From NCBI GenBank assembly GCA_004524515.1, contig SDNV01000002.1:1-64000 (forward strand): DNA of 64,000 bases, read 5' to 3'. Every line of letters starts with the position of its first letter. The stretch's first letter is position 1. The position numbers and the translations under genes were made by a program. The notes beneath the pieces are model-generated. The model saw nothing but the letters and a program-made list of their open reading frames with translations. It ran no database searches and was not told the origin of the DNA. This DNA is from Promethearchaeota archaeon (GTDB taxonomy: Archaea > Asgardarchaeota > Lokiarchaeia > Sigynarchaeales > SOKP01). Below are positions 36,107-45,525 of the stretch, piece after piece.

Positions 36107-36940
36107 TTAATCCGTCCAAAAATCTTTTGCAAGACTTCTACGTTTATTCCATAGGCCATCTTTTCTAGAGAAACCCACTACTCCCTTGCCTTGGTCAGCA
36201 TCTTTTATCTTCCACATCCCACTAACTGCACCTGTTAATCCTGCTGATAAAGCCTCAAATCCTTGTGCTGTATAAAGATCACATTCAACACCACGATTTA
36301 TAATGAATTTCAATTGACGTAATCCTTGTTGATTTTTAGTTCGGAGGACTTCTAATAATTTTTCTACTTCAATGTCAAGTTTATCATTTGGAACGACTCT
36401 ATTCCAGAGATTCCACTCAACTGCTCGTTTAGCGGGATGTAAGGCCCCTATTAGATTGATTTCTTTGGCTCTACGACGACCAATTAGTCGGGCCAATCGA
36501 GTTGTTCCCCCCCAACCAGGAGTAATCCCTACATCGACTTCAGGCATACCCCATTTTGCACGTTCAGTAGCAATTACAAAATCAACTGCCATAGTTATTT
36601 CCAATCCCCCTCCCACTGCATAGCCATCTACTGCCGCAATAGTGATTTTGTCTAATTCTTCAAGCTGATTTGCCATATTCTGATAATACCTCGCTCTTCG
36701 CATGATTCCATTCGCATCTCCCCATCTCATCATTTCCTTGATATCATCCCCTACACAAAAATTATTTCCTGCACCCTTGATTACTAAAAATTTTAACCTT
36801 TTTGATTCTTGGATAATCTGAAAAGCTTTAACTAATTCGTCAGAAAGATTCATACTTAAAGCATTTAAGGCTTCTGGTCGATTTAAAGTAATCCACGCAA
36901 CTTTATCTCTCTCTTCATATATTAATTGTTCAAAATTCAT
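36107..36940 (-). CDS. enoyl-CoA hydratase/isomerase family protein
   Basis: About 277 residues of the crotonase fold. The oxyanion hole regions are GNNFCVGDDIKEM and VDGYAVGGGLEI. Both acidic residues used by hydratases are present: Glu in GGGLEIT and Glu in MPEVDVGITPGWGGTTRL. It probably hydrates a trans-2-enoyl-CoA, though other crotonase reactions are possible. The frame opens at an ATG three codons upstream, but MNFEQLIYEE is the likely start. The nitroreductase gene lies 65 bases upstream on the same strand, so the two may form an operon. Confidence 0.88.
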   Translation of the reverse strand: MNFEQLIYEERDKVAWITLNRPEALNALSMNLSDELVKAFQIIQESKRLKFLVIKGAGNNFCVGDDIKEMMRWGDANGIMRRARYYQNMANQLEELDKITIAAVDGYAVGGGLEITMAVDFVIATERAKWGMPEVDVGITPGWGGTTRLARLIGRRRAKEINLIGALHPAKRAVEWNLWNRVVPNDKLDIEVEKLLEVLRTKNQQGLRQLKFIINRGVECDLYTAQGFEALSAGLTGAVSGMWKIKDADQGKGVVGFSRKDGLWNKRRSLAKDFWTD

Positions 36941-37005
36941 AAAATACAATTGAATTTTTTACTATATAAAAATTGCTGAAAATTGAATTAAAAAAAAAGA
37001 TTTTT

Positions 37006-37581
37006 TTAAAATATCTTAAAAATGATATCGTCAAGACTCCTTTTTGGAACATGCATAACTCCACTCTCATCTTTCCAGTATTTATAAGAATCTTTGAAAG
37101 GTTCCATAAAAGATTCTTCGTCCGGATATCCTAAACTTATTACATGGGTAATTTCATAATAATCAGGAATCTTAAGTAGAGTTCTTATTTTATTAGCATT
37201 AATTGAACCCATCCAACAACACCCTAAACCATAGTTTACAGCACCCAATAAAATGTTTTCTACAGCAGCACCTATGTCAAATTCAAAATAATTTTTTTTT
37301 ATATTAGTATTTACAAGAACAATGATGTATGCTGTAGGCTCCCTCCCCGTTTCTGGATTTCTCTGTTCTTCAGGAAGCGAGGAAGCCCATCGTACTAATG
37401 GAAACATTTTTTTTGCTATTTCTGGACTATTTACTATAATATATTCAAGACATTGGACATTAGTAGCCGCGGGAGCAACACGAGCTAAATCAATAAGTTT
37501 TTTTAATGTCTCTTTAGATATGGAACTTTGTTTAAATCTTCGAATGGTTCTTCTTTTATAGATTATTTCTTCAATATCCAT
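37006..37581 (-). CDS. nitroreductase-family flavoprotein
   Basis: 191 residues from ATG 37581. IYKRRTIRRFK is the FMN phosphate-binding N-terminus, ARVAPAATNVQCLEYI the second FMN contact, and VNYGLGCCWMGSINANKIR the usual central helix. Members are NAD(P)H- or ferredoxin-linked FMN oxidoreductases that reduce quinones, nitro compounds or C=C bonds. The enzyme is soluble and likely dimeric. It stands just upstream of an enoyl-CoA hydratase on the same strand and diverges from a second one. Confidence 0.88.
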   Translation of the reverse strand: MDIEEIIYKRRTIRRFKQSSISKETLKKLIDLARVAPAATNVQCLEYIIVNSPEIAKKMFPLVRWASSLPEEQRNPETGREPTAYIIVLVNTNIKKNYFEFDIGAAVENILLGAVNYGLGCCWMGSINANKIRTLLKIPDYYEITHVISLGYPDEESFMEPFKDSYKYWKDESGVMHVPKRSLDDIIFKIF

Positions 37582-37765
37582 CAGGATCATCTTTTTTAAT
37601 CGATTAGTTTATTATTGTAAATTAAATCAAGTTAAAAATAAAAATTTATATCCAATCTGTATAAATTCTAAAAAATTAAAGTAAGTGAAAATTTATTAAT
37701 AAATTCAACTAAGTACCAATTAATCTTTCAAAATATTAACCGATAATTAAAAAGGAGGATGAATC

Positions 37766-38563
37766 ATTTCAGAAAAAGAATATGAATTTATTATTTATAA
37801 ATTTGAGGATGGAATTGGTACAATAACCCTTAATCGACCAAATCAACTAAATGCCTTACAATACCCTTTAATCATGGAAATTGTTGATGTTCTTGAAACT
37901 AATATGAAAAATAAAAAGTTAAGAGTTCTTGCAATTGAAGGTAGCGGAAAACACTTCTGCTCTGGAGACGATTTAAGAAGTATGGGGCCGGAGGGGGTGA
38001 GATTCGAACCTTTGGAGGATGGTTCTGAGATGCCTCATCAGAGAATGCTCTATCTAATTCGAGAGATTCAGAAACCAATTGTGGCATTGCTTCATGGGTA
38101 TTGCTTAGGAGCAGGCTTTGAATTAGCATTAGCATGTGATATGCGTATTGCCGCTGATGATTTAATAATGGGAGATCATAGGGCAAGTCGAGCGATATGC
38201 GTATTATGTGGAGCAACTTGGTTTCTTCCTAGAATTGTAGGTTTTGGAAGAGCAACGGAAATAATTTTAACAGGACGCCATCTTGATGCTAAAGAAGCCT
38301 TAGAAATTGGTTTAATAACAAAAGTTTTTCCAGCATCAGAATTTAAGCATAACTCTTATGAATATCTCAAAAAGATTGCAGAACTACCCACGAAATGCTT
38401 AGGATATAATAAAGCAATGTTGAATTTCTCCCAATTTAATGAAATGATTCCCTCACTGCACAATGAATTTAAATTATACTGTAAAAATATTCGAACTAAA
38501 GATTTTGGGGAGGGAATGAAATCATTCCTCAAAAAAAGAGAACCAAAATTTACTGGTAAATGA
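37766..38563 (+). CDS. enoyl-CoA hydratase/isomerase family protein with apparent ATT start
   Basis: About 265 residues if it starts at ATT 37766, seven bases after a strong GGAGG (37754-37758). An in-frame TGA sits at 37760-37762, and no ATG, GTG or TTG occurs before the conserved N-terminus YEFIIYKFEDGIGTITLNRP. The first ATG (37874) would delete that strand. The oxyanion loops are GKHFCSGDDLRSM and LHGYCLGAGFELALACDMR. The first acidic residue (Glu in GAGFELA) is kept. The second is not: GDHRASRAICVLCG replaces the GxPE region, so it may not be a standard hydratase. It is the first gene of the large plus-strand acyl-CoA cluster. Confidence 0.85.
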   Translation: MSEKEYEFIIYKFEDGIGTITLNRPNQLNALQYPLIMEIVDVLETNMKNKKLRVLAIEGSGKHFCSGDDLRSMGPEGVRFEPLEDGSEMPHQRMLYLIREIQKPIVALLHGYCLGAGFELALACDMRIAADDLIMGDHRASRAICVLCGATWFLPRIVGFGRATEIILTGRHLDAKEALEIGLITKVFPASEFKHNSYEYLKKIAELPTKCLGYNKAMLNFSQFNEMIPSLHNEFKLYCKNIRTKDFGEGMKSFLKKREPKFTGK

Positions 38564-38632
38564 TTTATATGTTATATATAAAAATTCTTTTATTCATTTT
38601 TTAATTAAAAAAACTAACAAAACCATAATAAA

Positions 38633-39262
38633 TTGGTGAATAAGACTATTAGTCAAAAAAAGAAAGAAAAATTGAGTAGAAAAATTGACAGTAAAGGACC
38701 TAGTAAGCTTTCTAAGCCCCGAATAGCTCCTTTAGACAAGTCAAAGTGGAATGAAGATGTATTAGCACTCTTAGGAAATTATGAAAAGATAAATAAAAGA
38801 CCGGTTCCAAATATCTTTAAAACATTGGCAAATCACCCGAAACTTTATAAAAGATGGGCAGTCTTTGGGAACCATGTGCTCCTTAAATCCTCTCTTCCCG
38901 CCCGAGATCGGGAGATCCTAATTCTCCGAATTGGGTGGTTGTGCCAATCAATATATGAATGGGGTCAACATGTGGTAATTGGAAAACAGAGCGGCCTCAC
39001 CAATCAGGAAATTCAGCGGATTGCGGAAGGCCCAGATGCAAAGGGTTGGGAGCCTTTTGAGGCAACTTTACTTCGTGCTGTAGATGAACTTTATATTAAC
39101 TCTTTTATAAGTGATAACACTTGGAATGCTCTCGCGGAACGTTATAATACCCATCAGCTCATGGATGTCATTTTTACTGTCGGACAATATAATTTAGTGT
39201 CCATGGCACTTAACACCTTAGGAGTGCAACCGGAAAAGGAACTTGAAGGGTTTCCAAAATAA
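38633..39262 (+). CDS. carboxymuconolactone decarboxylase (AhpD-like) family protein
   Basis: 209 residues. The core ARDREILILRIGWLCQSIYEWGQHVVIGKQSGLT is the carboxymuconolactone decarboxylase/AhpD fold, with the conserved Glu and His in EWGQH, but the CxxC redox pair of AhpD is absent, so a peroxidase role is unlikely. The basic N-terminal 40 residues are extra. TTG 38633 or GTG 38636 could start it, but both overlap GGTGA (38635-38639). ATT 38648, followed by AGT (Ser), is spaced like a start. Such proteins often accompany acyl-CoA or aromatic acid degradation genes. Confidence 0.82.
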   Translation: MVNKTISQKKKEKLSRKIDSKGPSKLSKPRIAPLDKSKWNEDVLALLGNYEKINKRPVPNIFKTLANHPKLYKRWAVFGNHVLLKSSLPARDREILILRIGWLCQSIYEWGQHVVIGKQSGLTNQEIQRIAEGPDAKGWEPFEATLLRAVDELYINSFISDNTWNALAERYNTHQLMDVIFTVGQYNLVSMALNTLGVQPEKELEGFPK

Positions 39263-39361
39263 ATTACGGGAGTAATTAGGCTTATAACTAAAAATAATTA
39301 TTTATAAAAGTAAACATAAACAAATTAGAATTAATAATTTAATTATAGTATTTTTCAAATT

Positions 39362-39727
39362 ATGAAAAGACAATCTTTATTTATCGAAGGCAAATTAAAC
39401 GCAGGAAAATGTGATGATTGTGGATATATCCGATTTCCTCGGATGGATTATTGTAATAAATGTCAATCCACAAAAATCTCTCAATATCTCATAGGGCCAA
39501 AGGGTAAACTTATGAGCTATACAATAGCATATAATAAACCCATGATTGGAGGGATTAAACCTCCTTATCCGTATGCAGTTGCGAGATTTGAAACAGAAAA
39601 TGGGATTTATATAGATGTATTTGGAACAATTCTCTCAAAAGAACCCTTCGATGACATTAAGATTAATGGAGATCTAACACTCGTAAGTGACAAATTATTA
39701 GTAAAATTTAAAATGGGGAGTGATTGA
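39362..39727 (+). CDS. DUF35/OB-fold zinc-ribbon thiolase partner
   Basis: 121 residues: a zinc ribbon (GKCDDCGYIRFPRMDYCNKCQ) followed by an OB-fold domain (GPKGKLMSYTIAYNKP and PYPYAVARFETENGIYIDV). This architecture is the well-known partner of thiolase-like proteins in archaea, where it forms a complex with the thiolase, as in HMG-CoA synthase and acetoacetyl-CoA thiolase systems or steroid lyase pairs. The thiolase gene follows by 5 bases, supporting a complex. ATG start. Confidence 0.88.
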   Translation: MKRQSLFIEGKLNAGKCDDCGYIRFPRMDYCNKCQSTKISQYLIGPKGKLMSYTIAYNKPMIGGIKPPYPYAVARFETENGIYIDVFGTILSKEPFDDIKINGDLTLVSDKLLVKFKMGSD

Positions 39728-39732
39728 ATAAT

Positions 39733-40926
39733 ATGAGAAATGTAGCAGTTGTAGGAGCAGGAGTGTTTCCCTTTGGAAGGCATGATGATCTCTTATATGT
39801 TGAAATGGGAAGACCTGCCGTAAACGATGCAATTGAAGATGTAGGAATAGATCGAAAAGAAATTCAGTCTTGTTATATTGGCACAACGGGAGGAGTAGGC
39901 GTAGGACACGAAATCGTAAATGAAACAGGAATTATTGGTATTCCCATCACAAGAGTGGAAAATGCTTGCGTTTCTGGTTCAAACGCTTTTAGGATGGCAT
40001 GGATGGATGTAGCATTAGGTATCAGTGATATTTCTTTAGTTATTGGAATTGAAAAAATGAAAGATAGTTCCATGGGAGAGGCTGCTGGCGGTACTGGCAG
40101 ATTCAAACTTGAAATGAAAGCTATGGCAAAAAACCTCTCGATCGCAAGCTTTGGATTGATGGGACCCCCAGGTTATTTTGCTCTGGCAGCGCATCGTCAT
40201 ATGACGGAATTTGGAACGAAAAAAGAAGACCTTGCTAGTGTGACCGTAAAAAGCAGAAAAAATGCACATAATAATCCTAAAGCCGAATATCAGAATATTA
40301 TGAGCGTTGATGAGGTATTAAATGATAAAATGATAAATCCTCCATTAACCAGAAGCCAATGTTGCCCAAAAACGGATGGTGCTGCGGCAGTTATTATTAT
40401 GAGCGAGGAAATGGTAAAAAAGCAAAAAATTGATACGCCTGTGTGGGTAAAAGGCTCTGCTATGACTAGCTCTATTGTAATGGATTTATTGTCTAATTTA
40501 TCGGCAATGCCCAATGTAGAATCATCCAGAATGGCATTTGATATGGCTAAAATAAAAGCAAAAGATTTCTTTAAAAACGGTTTCGCAGAAGTGCATGACT
40601 GCTTTTCTATATCGGAGCTCTTACATTACGAAGATTTTGGATGGGCTAAAAAAGGTGAGGGGCCAAAAATGTTAAACGAAGGAATTACTCAAATCGATGG
40701 AGATCTTCCCATCAATCCCTCTGGAGGGTTGCTCTCTTGCGGACATCCGCTTGGAGCTACCGGGGTCAGACAAATTGCGGAAGTGTTATTTCAAATGCGA
40801 AAAAATAAAGAAGTTGCTAAACGTCAAATTCCAGACAATAACTTGAATTTTGCTCTTACTCACACCATGGGGCAACCTATGTTAGGTTTTACTTCATGTG
40901 TTCATGTGTTTTCAAGAGATCTTTAA
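39733..40926 (+). CDS. thiolase-family protein (SCP-x/acetyl-CoA acetyltransferase-like)
   Basis: 397 residues from ATG 39733. The nucleophilic Cys is in VENACVSGSNAF, the His region is VHDCFSISELL, and the second Cys/His motif is SCGHPLGATGVRQ. It lacks parts of the long loop of bacterial thiolases and matches the archaeal group that works with a DUF35 partner, encoded just upstream. It may cleave or form beta-ketoacyl-CoA, or it may act as an aldol-type lyase. The end of the partner gene and the alternative TTG start (39724) overlap, consistent with translational coupling. Confidence 0.9.
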   Translation: MRNVAVVGAGVFPFGRHDDLLYVEMGRPAVNDAIEDVGIDRKEIQSCYIGTTGGVGVGHEIVNETGIIGIPITRVENACVSGSNAFRMAWMDVALGISDISLVIGIEKMKDSSMGEAAGGTGRFKLEMKAMAKNLSIASFGLMGPPGYFALAAHRHMTEFGTKKEDLASVTVKSRKNAHNNPKAEYQNIMSVDEVLNDKMINPPLTRSQCCPKTDGAAAVIIMSEEMVKKQKIDTPVWVKGSAMTSSIVMDLLSNLSAMPNVESSRMAFDMAKIKAKDFFKNGFAEVHDCFSISELLHYEDFGWAKKGEGPKMLNEGITQIDGDLPINPSGGLLSCGHPLGATGVRQIAEVLFQMRKNKEVAKRQIPDNNLNFALTHTMGQPMLGFTSCVHVFSRDL

Positions 40927-41088
40927 TTTTTCTTTTCCCCTTTATTACATTTTTTAAAGTTTTCAAAAAAGATGAATGTAGTTTATCTTATTTGGGAATT
41001 TTACTTAAATTAAGGATGATAAGTAAACTTTTATAAATATATTCGAAATAATATAATTTAATTAAATTTTAATATATGGGTGATAAAA

Positions 41089-42627
41089 TTGTCAAAAGTG
41101 AAAGATGCCTATAAGGAGATAGAAAACGCAATTGGAGCAGATTATATTACTGATAAAGATTTTATGAAAGCAGCATATTCCCGAAATGTTGATCCCGCAT
41201 TCCCTGACCGTTGGGCAGATATAATTGTTAGACCTGAGACTACAGAGGAAGTTTCTGAAATTGTTAAAATTGCCAATAAATATAAAATTAAAATGGTTCC
41301 GCGTGGAGGAGGTGCGGATTTGGTGGGGGGTTCGGTTACCGAAGGAGGAATACTAATCGATCTCACACGGATGAATCATATCATAGAAATTAATGAAGAT
41401 GACTATTATTGTGAAGTAGAATGCGGAATTACATGGGGTAATTTAGTCTCCGTATTGCATACTAAAGGATATACTACTGGAGTTCTTGGTCCCGGAAGCG
41501 GATATGCTGCCACAGTTGGTGGAGGGCTTTCTAACGCCACTGCGGGATTTGGTTCGACTAAATACGGTTTAGTACCAGATATTTGTTTAGGAGTTGAGGT
41601 GGTTCTCCCTAATCCACAGGGAACTATTATAAGAACAGGTTCTGCCGCGAATAAATATGCAACTCCTTTCTGTCGTTATGGTGTCGCCCCAGATTTTACA
41701 GGTTTATTCATGGGAGATGTTGGTACAATGGGTATAAAAACCAAGGCATTTTTAAGATTATTTCCTTATGCACCTTATAGAGCTCAACGTAATTATATTT
41801 TCAATAAAAATGATTGGCAAAAAGTTTTCGAAAAGGGTCACGAATTAAGGAAACATGTAGGTGATGCAATATGTGATCTAGTAGCTTATCCACTTTCGGT
41901 AGTTTTACTTGCTTCCGGAAATGTTGATCCTAAGTTTAAACCTCCAAAAAGACCCAAAATAAAGGGTCCCGTTTTTTCGATTCGATTGGAAGCATTTGAT
42001 GAGAGAATAATGGATATTTATTTAGAACAAATCGAAAAAATCATGACAAAAGACGAGGTGGCTCGTCCCTTTGAATTTCACGAAGTGAATTTAGAAGCAG
42101 AATTATCAAAAAATTGGAAATTTACATTGAAATATGGATTTAATTTTTTTCATTGGGCAATTTCTCCCAGTCCAACAAGAATAAGCCTTACGACCTGTCA
42201 TAAAATTCCCATTTCAACTCTTCCGGGAATTGCTAGTCAAAGTGGAGAATTTTACAAGAAGCATAAAGAGGAATTTCCACCGGGAAATGTGGATTTATTA
42301 GCGATGATCTTAATGTTTTTACCTAATGGGAACTTAGTGGTTGTTGGAGGGATGCATTCTGATAATATTGATGAGGAACGGGAAGCTGCGATGAACATAT
42401 GGCATAAGAAATTACGCCATCAGGTTCATTATGGAGGAATACATTACTGGTTAGGAGAGTCAATCTCTCAATCAATAGTGGAGGCTGGTGCATATACCCC
42501 CGAATTTCTACAATTCTTTAAAGATATAAAGAAAACTGTTGATCCTAATTATCTACTAAGCCCAAATAAATTCCATTTATATAGTTATGATTACGATACT
42601 TCACAACATATTGTAAAGGATGAATAA
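41089..42627 (+). CDS. FAD-linked oxidase (GlcD-like), copy 1
   Basis: About 512 residues. The PCMH-type FAD fold is marked by IVRPETTEEVSEIVKIANKY, PRGGGADLVGGSVTEGG and VGGGLSNATAGFGSTKYG. The C-terminal half contains TTCHKIPIS, conserved in all three copies. Relatives oxidise 2-hydroxy acids such as glycolate or D-lactate and pass electrons to an iron-sulfur partner. The likely start is TTG 41089, five bases after GGTGA (41079-41083); the longer GTG start uses part of that site. Two more copies and an HdrD-like protein are 8-12 kb downstream. Substrate unknown. Confidence 0.85.
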   Translation: MSKVKDAYKEIENAIGADYITDKDFMKAAYSRNVDPAFPDRWADIIVRPETTEEVSEIVKIANKYKIKMVPRGGGADLVGGSVTEGGILIDLTRMNHIIEINEDDYYCEVECGITWGNLVSVLHTKGYTTGVLGPGSGYAATVGGGLSNATAGFGSTKYGLVPDICLGVEVVLPNPQGTIIRTGSAANKYATPFCRYGVAPDFTGLFMGDVGTMGIKTKAFLRLFPYAPYRAQRNYIFNKNDWQKVFEKGHELRKHVGDAICDLVAYPLSVVLLASGNVDPKFKPPKRPKIKGPVFSIRLEAFDERIMDIYLEQIEKIMTKDEVARPFEFHEVNLEAELSKNWKFTLKYGFNFFHWAISPSPTRISLTTCHKIPISTLPGIASQSGEFYKKHKEEFPPGNVDLLAMILMFLPNGNLVVVGGMHSDNIDEEREAAMNIWHKKLRHQVHYGGIHYWLGESISQSIVEAGAYTPEFLQFFKDIKKTVDPNYLLSPNKFHLYSYDYDTSQHIVKDE

Positions 42628-42643
42628 GAGAGGTTTTTGAATT

Positions 42644-43663
42644 TTGCCATTGGGAAAATATCAAGATATTTTGCGGCCTGATATGGATCATGTCCATATG
42701 GGAATAATGAAAGTCGACCATGATAAATGTAATAAGTGTGGATTGTGTATTAAAAATTGTCCATTCCGAGCTTGGGAATTAGATGAAGGGGGATTTCCCG
42801 CAATGAAGGAAGAGTATGAGTGTTTTAGTTGTTATAATTGTAAGGTTGCCTGTCCTAATGACGCAATCATAATAGTGGAACCTTATCATGTAACTGAAGG
42901 CTATTGGAAAACAGATTCCTATCCTCTCCCCGTTAAAATGCCTCTTGAGGCTAAAAATGAAAGTGGGGAACCAACAGAATGGAATACCATCGAGAAAGCA
43001 ATTTTTGAGCGTAGGAGCGTGAGAAATTTCAAGGATAAACCTGTACCTGAGAGTTTAATTCAAAGAGTTCTTGAAGCTGGAAGATTTGCACCTAGTGCAG
43101 GAAATTGTCAACCTTGGAAATTCATTGTTATTACCAATAAAGCTCTAATTAAAGAAATCGAAAAGGGAGTAACTGGGATTTTGGAGTTTTTTTATGCGGC
43201 ATATAAAAGTGATAAAATGGTGCCAAACCTCGTACCTCTAATTGAGGGGCCTCCTTTCGCGCCGGGTTCCGTTGATCCACGGGTTATCTTAGGAGGAGTA
43301 GGATCTGTTGTTAGAAATAAGAAAGAGATGGGGGTTGCTATGAATGCTCCGGTATTAATCCTTGTTCTTGGAGACGAAAGAGCTATTAGTGGTCCTGAAT
43401 TGAATGTCGGGATATGTGGACAGAATATGAATTTGGTGGCTAACTCGTTAGGTATTAAGGCCTGTTGGAATGGATTTATCGCAAATATTCTTAACACGTT
43501 GCCTCCTTTGAAGAAAAAATTAGGAATTAAAGCTCCTTGGAAAGCAATTTCTTCTTTTTGTATCGGATATCCAGCATTTAAACAAGAAGGAATTGTCCCT
43601 CGTGAATTTAGACCTATAACATGGTTCAAGGAAGGAATAGAAGGTCCAGAAATACAGGAGTAA
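42644..43663 (+). CDS. ferredoxin-nitroreductase fusion
   Basis: 339 residues: an N-terminal domain with two 4Fe-4S motifs (CNKCGLCIKNCPF and CFSCYNCKVACPN), followed by a nitroreductase domain (ERRSVRNFKDKPVPES and GRFAPSAGNCQPWKF). This fusion is known in anaerobes and should pass low-potential electrons through the clusters to FMN. It begins with TTG 17 bases after the FAD oxidase stop, so the two are probably cotranscribed and may exchange electrons. The natural acceptor is not visible. Confidence 0.88.
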   Translation: MPLGKYQDILRPDMDHVHMGIMKVDHDKCNKCGLCIKNCPFRAWELDEGGFPAMKEEYECFSCYNCKVACPNDAIIIVEPYHVTEGYWKTDSYPLPVKMPLEAKNESGEPTEWNTIEKAIFERRSVRNFKDKPVPESLIQRVLEAGRFAPSAGNCQPWKFIVITNKALIKEIEKGVTGILEFFYAAYKSDKMVPNLVPLIEGPPFAPGSVDPRVILGGVGSVVRNKKEMGVAMNAPVLILVLGDERAISGPELNVGICGQNMNLVANSLGIKACWNGFIANILNTLPPLKKKLGIKAPWKAISSFCIGYPAFKQEGIVPREFRPITWFKEGIEGPEIQE

Positions 43664-43754
43664 TTAGATTTAATGTTAATTTAATTTTTTTTAGTAATTA
43701 TGATTGCTAGATTAAGATTTTTTTCAAAAGTAAATTAAAAAAAAAGGAAATACC

Positions 43755-45431
43755 ATGCCAACAAAAAAATTTAGAATTAGTGCTACAACTACATTTAATG
43801 ATGTTATGAAACATAAAGCAGAAACCGTACCAAATAAGGTTTTTTTAACCTACATTCGAGATTTTGATAAAGGGATTGATGAAGATTATTCTTATCTTGA
43901 TATCCATCTAAGCTCTAACCGTGTAGCAAATGGATTATCCAAGTTAGGTATAGGCATAGGTACTGGAATTTCGTTGATGGAAATCAATTGTCCAGAATAC
44001 TTGTATACAGTATTTGCCACATTTAAACTTGGTGCATATGTTATTTTAATAAATACTGCTCTTAAGGGTGAGACATTGCGATATATCATTGATCACAGTG
44101 ATAGTGAGTTCTTAATCATCCACTGGAGTATGCTAGAGCGATATTTAGATATTAAAGATCGACTACCGAAAATTAAGAAAGTGATAATAGACACAAATGA
44201 AGCGCCTCAGGATTTTAACATTCCCGATGGAATGATACCATTCCAGGAATTGATGAAATCTCCAGATGATGATATTGATACTGAGATTGATCTTGATGAA
44301 AAAGCCATGCTTATGTATACCTCTGGTACAACAGGACCTCCTAAGGCAACAACTTTCTTCTATAAAAAATTTATTGCAGGTCAGAGCCTTCAAATCTTTA
44401 CTGCCCTCCCTATGGTTGTAGGTGTTACTAGTAATGATGTGTATTTTACATGTTTACCGTTGTTTCATGGCAATGCGCTTCAAATTACAACTCTACCTGG
44501 ATTTGTATCGGAATATAGGGTTGTACTTTCAAAAAGATTCAGTGCGAGTCGGCATTGGGATATTTGTAGAAAATATAATGTTACTATATTTAATACACTT
44601 GGTGCGATGCCCCAATTTCTATTAAAACAACCCGAACGTCCTAATGACAGGGACAATAATGTTCGAATAGTCATTTCTGCCGCATGTCCTAAAGAAATGA
44701 TCGCGCCTTTTGAGGAAAGGTATAATGTAGATGTGAAAGAGTTTTATGGGGCAGTTGATGGGGGAGGTTACTTACTAGGTCCCTTTTTTGCTAAAGAACC
44801 TGTCCCAGTAGGTACCATGGGTAAACCTCTACCTGGAACCATGGCAGATATTATGGATGAAGCGGGTAATCTTTTAGGACCTGATGAGCTTGGAGAATTA
44901 GTCTTTTTGGTAGATAGAAAAGAACTGGAACAGAGAAAAGTCAGCTACTATAAGGACAAAGAATCCTCCCAAGAAAAAATCAGAGAAGCAAAAGAGGGAC
45001 AATTATGGTTTCATACTGATGATTTGGCAACAAAAGATAAGGAGGGATGGTTTTATTTTGTGGATCGAAAAAAAGATGCGATTAGACGTAGAGGAGAGAA
45101 TATATCACCGTGGAGCATCGAATGTGTAATTAATCAGCACGTTAAAGTGTTAGAATCTGCTGCCTATGCCGTAAAATCTTCAGAATATGCAGAAGATGAA
45201 GTGATGGTCTCAGTTGTATTGAAATCTGGTGAAGAAATGACTCCTGAAGAATTACTTGATTATTGTCAAGATAAAATGGCTTATTTTATGATACCAAAAT
45301 ACATAGATTTTCTTGATGAACTTCCTAAAAGTGAAGTCCATAGAACATTAAAACAATATCTGAAAGAACGCGGTGTAACAGAGACAACTTATGATAGAGA
45401 AAAAGCAGGATATACTGTAAAAAGAGATTAA
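43755..45431 (+). CDS. acyl-CoA ligase, CaiC-like, copy 1
   Basis: 558 residues of the AMP-forming ligase family. MYTSGTTGPPKATTF is the phosphate loop, EFYGAVDGGGYLL the adenine region, FHTDDLATKDKEGWFYFVDRKKD the hinge, and IRRRGENISPWSIE is a signature shared with carnitine- and crotonobetaine-CoA ligases. The last Lys region is KSEVHRTLKQYLKERGV. The acid activated is unknown. Closely similar to the ligase at 55427-57097. ATG start. Confidence 0.88.
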   Translation: MPTKKFRISATTTFNDVMKHKAETVPNKVFLTYIRDFDKGIDEDYSYLDIHLSSNRVANGLSKLGIGIGTGISLMEINCPEYLYTVFATFKLGAYVILINTALKGETLRYIIDHSDSEFLIIHWSMLERYLDIKDRLPKIKKVIIDTNEAPQDFNIPDGMIPFQELMKSPDDDIDTEIDLDEKAMLMYTSGTTGPPKATTFFYKKFIAGQSLQIFTALPMVVGVTSNDVYFTCLPLFHGNALQITTLPGFVSEYRVVLSKRFSASRHWDICRKYNVTIFNTLGAMPQFLLKQPERPNDRDNNVRIVISAACPKEMIAPFEERYNVDVKEFYGAVDGGGYLLGPFFAKEPVPVGTMGKPLPGTMADIMDEAGNLLGPDELGELVFLVDRKELEQRKVSYYKDKESSQEKIREAKEGQLWFHTDDLATKDKEGWFYFVDRKKDAIRRRGENISPWSIECVINQHVKVLESAAYAVKSSEYAEDEVMVSVVLKSGEEMTPEELLDYCQDKMAYFMIPKYIDFLDELPKSEVHRTLKQYLKERGVTETTYDREKAGYTVKRD

Positions 45432-45525
45432 CTCAAAATTTATCTTCTTTATTTTCAAAACTTAAAATTACATATTAATTTTATACTAAATAATTTTTAT
45501 CGACTAATTGAAAAAGTGGAAAAAC

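Noticed and set aside
43192..43629. 145-codon minus-strand frame opposite the ferredoxin-nitroreductase
   Set aside because: It is a shadow of the nitroreductase domain on the plus strand and has no independent support.
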